A stretch of 42,895 nt of DNA, from NCBI GenBank assembly GCA_937942165.1, contig CALDFW010000031.1:1-42895 (forward strand), read 5' to 3'. The notes beneath the pieces were generated by a model, which ran no database searches, was not told the origin of the DNA, and saw only the letters and a list, made by a program, of their open reading frames with translations. Every line of letters starts with the position of its first letter. Within the stretch, counting starts at the first letter, position 1. Source of the DNA: an uncultured bacterium (GTDB lineage: Bacteria; Latescibacterota; UBA2968; UBA8231). Shown here in pieces: positions 9,890 to 18,332 of the stretch. The position numbers and the translations under genes are program-made.

Positions 9890-11833
9890 CTAGTGAGCAA
9901 TTACAATGCTACCTGAGTGCACTTCTTCAAACGCATCCGACTCTACGCGCAGCACCCAAATGTATGAACCGGGCAAGAGCAGCGAACCGTCTCCCCCGCG
10001 TCCCTCCCACGAAAAATCCACGGGACCGATGCCCAGATCTGCCGCGAAAGCCGTGTGCACCCGACGACCGGCCAGGTCGTAAATCTCAAAGGACACCGGT
10101 GCCGGCTCAGTGATCTGAAGCACGTTAAAAAAGACGTCCAGCCGGTCGTTTATTCCGTCGCCGTTGGGCGTTATAAAACGAGTACTCGTGCGAATCTCCC
10201 CGATCAGCTTGCCGATCTGAGGCTTGGGAATAGAGACGGCTAAGTCCGAGAGCGCGTCGTCATCTCCCGGCCCAAAATCAACGGCGTTGCCGCCGACTAC
10301 GGCCTGCGGCACGCCCGCAGCCGCCCCGTTAAAAGCCCGGCTGCTAAACGTTGTTCCAAAGCGAAATATGGGTAAGTCAAACGTCAGTTCGAGCAGGGCC
10401 TGATCCTCGGTTATCAGCGGAAAGGAAAGACCAAATCCCTCTTCGCTAACAAAGTCAATTGAAAACTCAATCTCTTCGCCGTTAAGCTTGACCTCGCGCA
10501 CGTCCGTAGTAGCAACATTCGTGTCGACTTCGAGTCGATCAAAGCCATATATCGGCAGCAAATTGCCCTCTGCATCTGCGGTGCGCTCAAGGCGCACGGC
10601 ATAGCGAAAAGTCGCCGGTTCCTCGGCCTGCGTTAGGCGCGGAAAAACCTCGCCTACAAGTCTGTCGGCCAGCGGCGGGCTGAGGTAATCAAACTCAAAC
10701 TGATCGAGCGCCCGCGTGCGAAAGAGCTCCCCCTCAAACTGGAACTGGAACTGCGCATAGCGGCGCGGAGAGGGCGCGGTGATCAAATCGCCGTTGGCCA
10801 CCGGTCGCCAGGTGCTCCAATAGACGTCGTCTTCGCTTATGGGACCGCGATCAAACGGATCCAATGCGAAGTAGGCATCGGGACCAATATCGACCAATTC
10901 GCGCGTAGGGTTCCCCCCGGCGTCCGTGCCGCGTTCGACTCGATTGTAGCGCAGCGGCGTTGGATCGGTGCCCGTGCGCACGCGCGCACTCAGCGAAGAA
11001 AATTCGGCCTCTCCGAGCGCTTCTTCCACCCAGCGCACCGGACCGATCGTCGCCCGCTGTCCCAGATCGATGATGTCTGTCAGATACGTGGCCCGCTGCA
11101 GATAACCCGTTCCGTAGACCTCGATTTCATCGATTTCAAAGGGCACATTGGCCAACGACTTGAGTCGCAAAATCCGCACGTACTGCGGCGGCACGGCGAT
11201 GTCGACAATCGGTTCCTCGTTCTCCACATTGCGCTCGACGAGTATGTCGGGAGACGCGAGGCTCGTCCGTTCGGGGTTAATCCACAGTTCAAACGCCCGC
11301 AAGAAATCGTTTTGGAACGGATGCGTCGGCGTTGGCACCACCGTATTACGCGGATAGAAGCGCACGCGCTGCACGCCTATGGCTGTGCCAAAATCGAGAA
11401 TAACGCGCACGTTGCGCGCGTTTACTTCCGGTTCGAAGGCCGTCGGTTTGCGCGTGAAGGCCACGGTCGGACTGCCGTTGACGGTGCCGCGCAGTTCCGC
11501 TTCAAAACCGCGTCCCACGTCGGGTGAAGTAATGGACGCACCGCGCTCCAGAACGCGCGAAGCAACATTTTCTTGCTCTTCGAAAAAGAGCGGACTGATC
11601 CAACCAGATCGACGGTCAAATTCAATCGAGTTGTCCGGCGAATTTGTCGTATCGATCGAGACGCCGTTGCGCACTTTCGGATCAATACCCCTTCCACCAG
11701 ATCGCCAGGGCGTAGACGGCGAACCCAGTATAAAGGTCCGCGCGCGCTGGGCCTCTACCCCCTCTACAACAAGCAACCAAAGGAGCAAAAACCACGCACT
11801 CCGCATACGGATTTTTATTCTCAATCCCCCCAT
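9890..11833 (-). CDS. Secreted protein with discoidin-like N-terminal region and FlgD/T9SS-like C-terminal tail
   Basis: Signal MRSAWFLLLWLLVVEGVEAQ. NVASRVLERGASI, VRVILDFGTAIGVQRVRFYPRNT; tail FITPNGDGINDRLDVFFNVLQITEPAPVSFEIYDLAGRRVHTAF...LPGSYIWVLRVESDA. TAATG stop/start coupling with the upstream gene. Confidence 0.85.
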   Translation of the reverse strand: MGGLRIKIRMRSAWFLLLWLLVVEGVEAQRARTFILGSPSTPWRSGGRGIDPKVRNGVSIDTTNSPDNSIEFDRRSGWISPLFFEEQENVASRVLERGASITSPDVGRGFEAELRGTVNGSPTVAFTRKPTAFEPEVNARNVRVILDFGTAIGVQRVRFYPRNTVVPTPTHPFQNDFLRAFELWINPERTSLASPDILVERNVENEEPIVDIAVPPQYVRILRLKSLANVPFEIDEIEVYGTGYLQRATYLTDIIDLGQRATIGPVRWVEEALGEAEFSSLSARVRTGTDPTPLRYNRVERGTDAGGNPTRELVDIGPDAYFALDPFDRGPISEDDVYWSTWRPVANGDLITAPSPRRYAQFQFQFEGELFRTRALDQFEFDYLSPPLADRLVGEVFPRLTQAEEPATFRYAVRLERTADAEGNLLPIYGFDRLEVDTNVATTDVREVKLNGEEIEFSIDFVSEEGFGLSFPLITEDQALLELTFDLPIFRFGTTFSSRAFNGAAAGVPQAVVGGNAVDFGPGDDDALSDLAVSIPKPQIGKLIGEIRTSTRFITPNGDGINDRLDVFFNVLQITEPAPVSFEIYDLAGRRVHTAFAADLGIGPVDFSWEGRGGDGSLLLPGSYIWVLRVESDAFEEVHSGSIVIAH

Positions 11834-14517
11834 TAGTCGCCCAGCCCCGCGTTCACAGAGAGAAAGAGCATGCTTGCTCGTTCGGTCGGACGCTCGGCAA
11901 AGTGCTGGCGCTCAACCTGCACGCCGAGGCGAGTGACGAGCTGATAGCCCTGATAGGCAACGCGATTCGTTAGCTGCGTGAGCAGCGTCCACGAACTAAA
12001 GTCTTCAGCTATCTCCTCACGCGCGCCGTCGAGCATCCAAAACCAGGAACGCTCTAGACCTACCTGCAGCTGACTGTCAAAGAGCTGACGACCATAGCGC
12101 GGGAAGTACGAAACGCCGGCCGATTCGGCAAAGAGCGGCTGAGTCCACAGCAGAAACAGCGTCTCTTCGAGGCTTTCGGCCTTATCCGAACGCGTGGTAA
12201 AGGGTCGATCGCGGCGATATTCGCTTTTCCAACGCGGCTCAAAGACGGCCAGACCGACGGGCACGCTCCACTCAGCTCTGCTGATGGCTCCCATAAAGCC
12301 GCTGCGCTGCCGGGCGGGAAAGCCAAATAAGTCGGTGGTCTCGTCGACGCGCTGGTGCACGTCTTCCCACTTGAAGCGATGAGACAGGCGGATATCGGGA
12401 CCGAAGCGATGATTCAGATCCGCGTATAGCACGCCTTTCCAGGTGTCTTTGAAAGGGAGTTGGTCCAGCGTTTCACGCATGCGCCCGGGCGAGCCCAAGG
12501 GCTGAAACCACAGCCATAGATCGTCGGCGATATTGTCTTGGACCGATGCCCCGTGCACAAAGACGCGTAGGGCGCTGCCTCCCTGGAAGCGATAGCGCCA
12601 CCCCAGCAGCCCATACCACGCTTGAGTACGCCCATCTCCAGAAATCAGGCGCATATCCTGCCGTCCGAGCGTCAGAGAAAAACTGGGACCAATATTCGTT
12701 TTCACGTGGGCGTTGTATCCGCGGTGATCGGCCTTGTACGGATAGTCGGGCAGATCGTCGTTTTCAAATCGATCGATCGTCCCGTTGTAGTTCATATCGA
12801 GCCCAAAGAGATATTCCGGCCGGTCGGAGCGAAAGCGCAAAAAGGGCTCTTCATAGTCGGGAAAGGCATTCCCATTCTGATTGTGATCGTTGATAAAATC
12901 ACCGTTCTCATCAAATCCCGGCCAGACGATATCGTTCCAGCTGCGCGAGCGCACGATATTGCCCGCGCGGCGCTCTAAATCGGGACGCTGCCACTCGGGC
13001 AACGCGTTAAAATCGTCGTCGTCATCAACAAATTCCACAATTTGCGGAATGGGGTCTTTGTAGCGTATGCGTCCCTCTTTATCGACCAACCAATGACGGG
13101 TTGTGTACTCGTCCTCGATGTTAAATCCCTCGAAAAACACCGCCCATGGATAGGCGTCCCAACCGGCCTGCACGTAGGATGCCGTGCCGTCCAGATGAAA
13201 GCGCTGGTGCGTTTTTTCAACGGAGTTGGGATAGGAGAAAAAGCGGCGATTGAGCACGGCCTCGCCGCGAATGGAAAGACCGTGCCAGCCGTTGACTTCC
13301 CAGTTAGTCCCCAATAATTCGTTGGCCGTTGGAAGGCCATAGTCCACTTTGATGAATCCCGTGTTGCTGTTGTCCTGCACGTTGCCGCGCGCGCGCCGCA
13401 CCGGTAGAAAAATGATTTCCGGGTTAAACCGTTCGCCGTCCGTTTGCAGATTGGACGCCACTTCAATGCGATAGTCGTTGGCTACGGACAGCTCAAACGT
13501 AGCGCGCGTTATATCGGCCGACGTGATATCTTCATAGCGAAAGCGCGACAGGTCGTACTCCAGCACAATGTTTTCCGCATCGCGCGCGACGAGGCGCCCT
13601 CCCTCGTTGCCACCGCCCTTAATCTTGGGCAGCAGGTCGACCTCGCGACCCCGATATACGTTGCCCTCCCGATCCTCGATAACGATCTCATAATCGGCGA
13701 GTACAGCCGCCGCATCTCCCTGCCCCGGCGAATCGTCGCGCACGCGCACCCACAGTTTGTCCAGCGTGCGATTTTGCTGAGTCGACAGCGTACCGCGCAG
13801 CGGATTGCCCTCGTTAAACTCGAGTTCAGTCTGGGCATTGTGCGCATTGACATAGCTGAGGCCGAGCTTGCTGTAGTCACCGAGCTGAATTTCTGCGTGT
13901 CCGGCCAGCATCTGCGTCACATCCGTGCGCTCTTGGCCGTCGGGCGCCGAAGGCCGAGATGCCAGCAGCGTCGCCATCAGCACATCGTTGGCGTAGTCCA
14001 TGCGCACGCCGTTAAAACGCGGCTTGTACAGAGTGAGCGGGGTAAAGAAAGTGTAGATCTGATCGCCGATCATCAGACGGTAGTTACCACCCTCCCGACG
14101 ATCGCCAGCAACTACGAGACGGCCAAAGAAACGCTGATAGGCGTTTCCCCCCGTATCCTTGTCGATTCGGCTACCGCGCGGCAGAGGCTGCTCTTGGCTC
14201 CAGTTGTACACCATCCACCCACGACCCAAGTGCGTGCCAAACGTGTCGTAAAAATCACTTCCCTCAAGCAGGTTGTTCACGTAGCGCTCATAGTACTGAA
14301 CGGCGTAGCGCGTATCCGATTCGTACCACGGTTGCATATATGTTTCGGGCAGGTGGCGCAGACCGTACCAGCGGTGCACTGCAGGATTGGCGTAATCGAT
14401 TTCAAAGCGGTTACCGTGCGGATTTACCGTGGCAAGACCCCAGCGGCGCGGATCTTCAAGTCGACCCTGCGCTGCGGCGCAAATAGGCAATAGCAGTAAG
14501 AGAAGTATGCGTATCAT
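11833..14517 (-). CDS. Large exported, probably outer-membrane beta-barrel-like protein with Asp/Asn-rich Ca-binding-like loops
   Basis: Signal MIRILLLLLLPICAAAQ. FDENGDFINDHNQNGNAFPDYEEPFLRFRSDRPEYLFGLDMNYNGTIDRFENDDLPDYPYKADHRGYNAHVKTNIGPSFSLTLGRQDMRL. Co-linear with the 7076-9775 product. Confidence 0.8.
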   Translation of the reverse strand: MIRILLLLLLPICAAAQGRLEDPRRWGLATVNPHGNRFEIDYANPAVHRWYGLRHLPETYMQPWYESDTRYAVQYYERYVNNLLEGSDFYDTFGTHLGRGWMVYNWSQEQPLPRGSRIDKDTGGNAYQRFFGRLVVAGDRREGGNYRLMIGDQIYTFFTPLTLYKPRFNGVRMDYANDVLMATLLASRPSAPDGQERTDVTQMLAGHAEIQLGDYSKLGLSYVNAHNAQTELEFNEGNPLRGTLSTQQNRTLDKLWVRVRDDSPGQGDAAAVLADYEIVIEDREGNVYRGREVDLLPKIKGGGNEGGRLVARDAENIVLEYDLSRFRYEDITSADITRATFELSVANDYRIEVASNLQTDGERFNPEIIFLPVRRARGNVQDNSNTGFIKVDYGLPTANELLGTNWEVNGWHGLSIRGEAVLNRRFFSYPNSVEKTHQRFHLDGTASYVQAGWDAYPWAVFFEGFNIEDEYTTRHWLVDKEGRIRYKDPIPQIVEFVDDDDDFNALPEWQRPDLERRAGNIVRSRSWNDIVWPGFDENGDFINDHNQNGNAFPDYEEPFLRFRSDRPEYLFGLDMNYNGTIDRFENDDLPDYPYKADHRGYNAHVKTNIGPSFSLTLGRQDMRLISGDGRTQAWYGLLGWRYRFQGGSALRVFVHGASVQDNIADDLWLWFQPLGSPGRMRETLDQLPFKDTWKGVLYADLNHRFGPDIRLSHRFKWEDVHQRVDETTDLFGFPARQRSGFMGAISRAEWSVPVGLAVFEPRWKSEYRRDRPFTTRSDKAESLEETLFLLWTQPLFAESAGVSYFPRYGRQLFDSQLQVGLERSWFWMLDGAREEIAEDFSSWTLLTQLTNRVAYQGYQLVTRLGVQVERQHFAERPTERASMLFLSVNAGLGD

Positions 14518-14519
14518 GT

Positions 14520-17027
14520 TCAGTACGCCACGTGAAGCAGCCGCGCAGTCGACGTGCCTGCAGCGTCGCTATCCGTCGCTATGTCAATGCGCATAACGTA
14601 TAGGCCCGGAGGTACGATACGCGCCTCGTCATCGCGCCCGTCCCAGGTAAAAACGTGCTCTCCGCTGGGAAACGAACGCTGCACGCTCAGATCGCGCACG
14701 CGCCGTCCGGACAGGTCAAAGACTTCCACTCCCAGCGTCTTTTCGCGCTCCAGATGGTAGATACTAATGCGTATTTCGACGCGGTCGTTGATCCCATCGC
14801 CGTTGGGCGTAATTGCCCGGGGCTCTATCTGCACGTCTTCGAGCAGCGAGTTTTCCGTGAGCCGCGACACGACGGACAGGCTTTGCGTGGCAACGACCTG
14901 CGTGGCGTCGCCGCCAACTACTTCCTGTAGCAGGTCGGGCTGCTCTGAGCTCTGTAGCTGCACGCTAAAAACCGTGCTCTGCAAGAAAACGCGCGTGCGA
15001 AAGCGGAAGGCGTACACCCCGTTGCCGCCCGTGACCGGAGCCGGAAAGCGCACGGCAACGGCGCCCTCTTCACCGCGCGACACCTCGAGCTGTCCGCCGG
15101 GCCACAGGCGCGAACCCGCACCAAAGCGCAGCGCATCGTCATTTCCCACCTGCACCTCGCTAAGTTCCAACGGCTCAGAGGACGTAGAGCGCAGGGTAAT
15201 CTGATCAAAGCCGGGATTATCGAGACCAAACACGGGACGCACGTAGAGCACAAACTCTTGCTCAACGCCGGGCTCGATGCCTCCCGTGGGATAAATCTCA
15301 CCAAAAGCGGTATCGACCAGCGGAGGCACAAAGTGCAGCCGCAGCGAGCGCAGCCACGCGCGCTGCAGCGGCTCGCGCGAGAGTAGTCGCATCTGCACTT
15401 TGACCAGCGGACGCGGCGCCGGCGATTTGAAGGATGCACCCGAATCCGTATAGGGCTGACTCCAGTTGCTCCAGTCGGGACCGGTAATCTCCTCAAACAC
15501 GGGCGGCGGACGCGGCGTCTGCTCCGTGTCCGGAAGGCGTCTCCACAGATCCTCCGAAATCTCGCGCCCGTTCATAGTGAAGTAGTGAGGCTCCAGCGTG
15601 ACCTTCTCGCCCGTTCGCGTGCGCACCTCAATGCGCGTATTCGGAGGCGCTTCTCCCTCCCACGTCACGTGACTAAAGAGACGGGGACGATCCAACTGAA
15701 CAAAGGGCGACTCCATAGTGATCTCAGAGACGTAGCCCTCGCCGTATGCTTGAATCTCGCTGATGCGTCCCTTTTCAAAGTTAGATCCGCTAAACTCTAG
15801 CTGGCGAAACTCAATATAGCGCACCTCTTTCCGCGGAAAGGCTTCTTCGACGTGCAGGAGGCGCTCGAGGTTACGGCGTTCGTCAAACGTGGTCCAAACA
15901 AAGTTTCCGTTGGCGTCTACAGAACCGTCGGAGATGCGCATTTGGTATGCAAAGGGGGGGCGGTCGGGACTGAGCAACTTGATGCGATCCAACCAGTATT
16001 TCGCACCCAGATCGATTTCCACCTGGTTCTCGTCCTGCACCGCATCGTAAAAGAGCATGTCTTTGTTCGTGGCAAAGAGACCGTCCGTAAAGGTGCGGAA
16101 GAGCAGGAAGTCGTACTGGCCAATTGACAGCGCCTCGCGCTCGCGCTCGGCTTGCGTAATGGCAATGATATTCTCGCCCAGCGCAAACACCTCGACCTCG
16201 CTCAGGCGCGGTCGCTCGCGTCGGTGGTAGCGAATGGGACCGCGCTCCTCTTGGACCAAGTCGGCATACGTATTCTGGCTGACGGCGATCAGGCGACCGC
16301 TCGACGTCTGCAGGAAGTAGTCGACGTCGCCGCGATCCTCTTCGGCGAGCAGGGCATATTCTTCGGGGGAAACCTCCTCTGCGCGCCCTCCCGCCGTAGA
16401 GAGCACGTCGATGCGCACCTTCTGCACGATGGCCCCCTCAATACCCTCGGCCACCTTGCGCTGCGGCGTCAGTTCAAAGGTGAATTCGCGCTGGCCCGAT
16501 AGATTGCGCACGAGTCCCACGCGCGAGAAGATCTCGCCGGCCCGACCCGAGGCAACTAAGCCATCTGACGTCAGGACGCGAAACTGGCGAAAAGGGTCCC
16601 CCTCCCCTTCGTCTGCAAAGCGAATAACGATTCGATTGACAATGAGCGTGCGCTGTAAATCGAGTTCAAACGTCCACGTAGAGATATCGTCCAGACCGCT
16701 GGGCTCCCAGTGCGTGGTCGGATCGCCATCTACCGCCAGCATCGCATTTTCTGGATTGCTGTCGGCAACCGCCAGCGCGACAACGGAGTCGTCTTCGGCG
16801 CTGTAGACGGCGTTGACGTTGCCGCGCAGCAAGCGCGGGATCACCGTTCCATCATCGCGAATAATCCGGGCCCCCGTAGGTGCTTCCCACACGGCCCAGT
16901 CCTCCGGCGCCTCAATCAGGATGCGGTCTTCCAACACCTCGTATCCCACCGGCCCCTCTTCTTCTTCCTGCGCGAAGAGAAGCGGCGTATACAGCACGAG
17001 CAGCGTGTATGTGAGTAACTGGATCAA
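14520..17027 (-). CDS. Secreted protein with discoidin-like N-terminal region and FlgD/T9SS-like C-terminal tail; first gene of the cassette
   Basis: TTG start, signal-like MIQLLTYTLLVLYTPLLFAQ. NPENAMLAVDGDPTTHWEPSGLDDISTWTFELDLQRTLIVNRIVIRF is discoidin-like. Tail AITPNGDGINDRVEIRISIYHLEREKTLGVEVFDLSGRRVRDL...FTWDGRDDEARIVPPGLYVMRIDIATDSD. Confidence 0.85.
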   Translation of the reverse strand: MIQLLTYTLLVLYTPLLFAQEEEEGPVGYEVLEDRILIEAPEDWAVWEAPTGARIIRDDGTVIPRLLRGNVNAVYSAEDDSVVALAVADSNPENAMLAVDGDPTTHWEPSGLDDISTWTFELDLQRTLIVNRIVIRFADEGEGDPFRQFRVLTSDGLVASGRAGEIFSRVGLVRNLSGQREFTFELTPQRKVAEGIEGAIVQKVRIDVLSTAGGRAEEVSPEEYALLAEEDRGDVDYFLQTSSGRLIAVSQNTYADLVQEERGPIRYHRRERPRLSEVEVFALGENIIAITQAEREREALSIGQYDFLLFRTFTDGLFATNKDMLFYDAVQDENQVEIDLGAKYWLDRIKLLSPDRPPFAYQMRISDGSVDANGNFVWTTFDERRNLERLLHVEEAFPRKEVRYIEFRQLEFSGSNFEKGRISEIQAYGEGYVSEITMESPFVQLDRPRLFSHVTWEGEAPPNTRIEVRTRTGEKVTLEPHYFTMNGREISEDLWRRLPDTEQTPRPPPVFEEITGPDWSNWSQPYTDSGASFKSPAPRPLVKVQMRLLSREPLQRAWLRSLRLHFVPPLVDTAFGEIYPTGGIEPGVEQEFVLYVRPVFGLDNPGFDQITLRSTSSEPLELSEVQVGNDDALRFGAGSRLWPGGQLEVSRGEEGAVAVRFPAPVTGGNGVYAFRFRTRVFLQSTVFSVQLQSSEQPDLLQEVVGGDATQVVATQSLSVVSRLTENSLLEDVQIEPRAITPNGDGINDRVEIRISIYHLEREKTLGVEVFDLSGRRVRDLSVQRSFPSGEHVFTWDGRDDEARIVPPGLYVMRIDIATDSDAAGTSTARLLHVAY

Positions 17028-17329
17028 TGAATTTTAGAGCCCATATGATGAGTTAATCAATAGATAAAAAAGCATACGAGGTGAACCCGTGCAACAGGAT
17101 ACATGCGCAGTAAAAAACCGCGGTATTCCTTGGAATTATCCCTCGTTAAAGAACATACGGTCTTCGACCCGAGCGCGCGCGAAACGGTGCGCGTTGACAC
17201 GGTGCCCCCTAGGCGCTACCTTGCCGAGAAAGAGGGCTCGTTGGCGGCTACATTGCACGCATTTTAGTTGATCCTTGTGCGCCAGCGAACGACCCACTTC
17301 GCATTCTAACCACACCGCAAAACGGCCCT

Positions 17330-18304
17330 ATGAACGATAGCACATCGCCCGGCGCGCTGCCGGAGGAATTTGCCCAAAGACTGCAACAGATCATACCCTG
17401 CGAGCGCTTTGCGGACTGCTGGAAGAGCTTTACGCGCCCCATGGCAACCTCGTTCCGCATCAATTCGCTCAGAGGACGGACAGAGGACGTAGCCGCCGAA
17501 CTGACTCGAGCTGGGTTTGATCTGCTGCCGCTAGCGTGGAATGCCGACGCTTTTAGCGTGCCCGACGATCAGCGACGTGCGCTGACGGAGAGCGCCGCCT
17601 GCACAGAGGGGCGCATCTACATTCAGAACCCGTCCAGCATGATTCCCCCCTTCGCACTCGACCCGCAGCCCGGCGAAGAGGTGCTCGACCTAGCAGCGGC
17701 CCCCGGCGGCAAGACGCTACACATGGCAGCGCTGATGAAAAATAGGGGGCGGATCGGCGCCGTAGAGGTCGTGCGCAACCGCTTTTTCCGCCTGCGCAGC
17801 ACGCTAGAGCGCGGCAATGCCCAGATCGTGCAGACGTATATGAAAGACGGAACACGCGTATGGCGGCAGTGCCCCGAACGCTTTGATCGCGTCCTTCTGG
17901 ATGCCCCCTGCTCGGGCGAGGGCCTATTCCAGATAGACCAGCCGCAGAGCTTTGCCTACTGGGGTAAAAAGAAAAGGGCCGAAATGGTGCGAAAACAGCG
18001 CAGACTGCTCTACTCGGCCGTCCGATCGCTCAAGCCCGGTGGCACCCTGGTCTATTCGACCTGCACGTTTGCTCCAGAGGAAAATGAAGCCGTTGTCCAG
18101 CACGCGTTGGAGCAGTTTGGCGACGCACTCGCTGTGAGAGACATTGAACTCCATTTAGACGCGATGCAACCGGGTCTATCTGAGTGGCAGGGGGCGGCAT
18201 TCTGTCCGCCGCTACGCGCGGCTCGGCGCATTGTCCCCAACGGCGTCATGGAGGGCTTCTTTATATGCAAGCTTTACAAGAGAGAATCGACTCGAGACAT
18301 GTAA
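17330..18304 (+). CDS. RsmB/RsmF-type (NOL1/NOP2/Sun) rRNA cytosine-C5 methyltransferase
   Basis: SAM motif EVLDLAAAPGGKTLHMAALM, catalytic motifs DAPCSGEG and YSTCTFAPEENE. Confidence 0.92.
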   Translation: MNDSTSPGALPEEFAQRLQQIIPCERFADCWKSFTRPMATSFRINSLRGRTEDVAAELTRAGFDLLPLAWNADAFSVPDDQRRALTESAACTEGRIYIQNPSSMIPPFALDPQPGEEVLDLAAAPGGKTLHMAALMKNRGRIGAVEVVRNRFFRLRSTLERGNAQIVQTYMKDGTRVWRQCPERFDRVLLDAPCSGEGLFQIDQPQSFAYWGKKKRAEMVRKQRRLLYSAVRSLKPGGTLVYSTCTFAPEENEAVVQHALEQFGDALAVRDIELHLDAMQPGLSEWQGAAFCPPLRAARRIVPNGVMEGFFICKLYKRESTRDM

Positions 18305-18332
18305 AAAGCGGCACGAGGCCGGCCGATAGCAC

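Noticed and set aside
13444-14493. 349-aa plus-strand ORF antisense to the 11833-14517 gene
   Set aside because: Wholly inside a well-supported minus-strand gene with a clear paralog. No recognisable domain or signal; typical antisense artefact of GC-rich coding sequence.
17028-17329. Possible tRNA or ncRNA in the divergent intergenic region
   Set aside because: No T-loop GTTCGA-type motif or cloverleaf found by eye here or in the other intergenic gaps; tRNAscan/Infernal would be needed to exclude weaker candidates.
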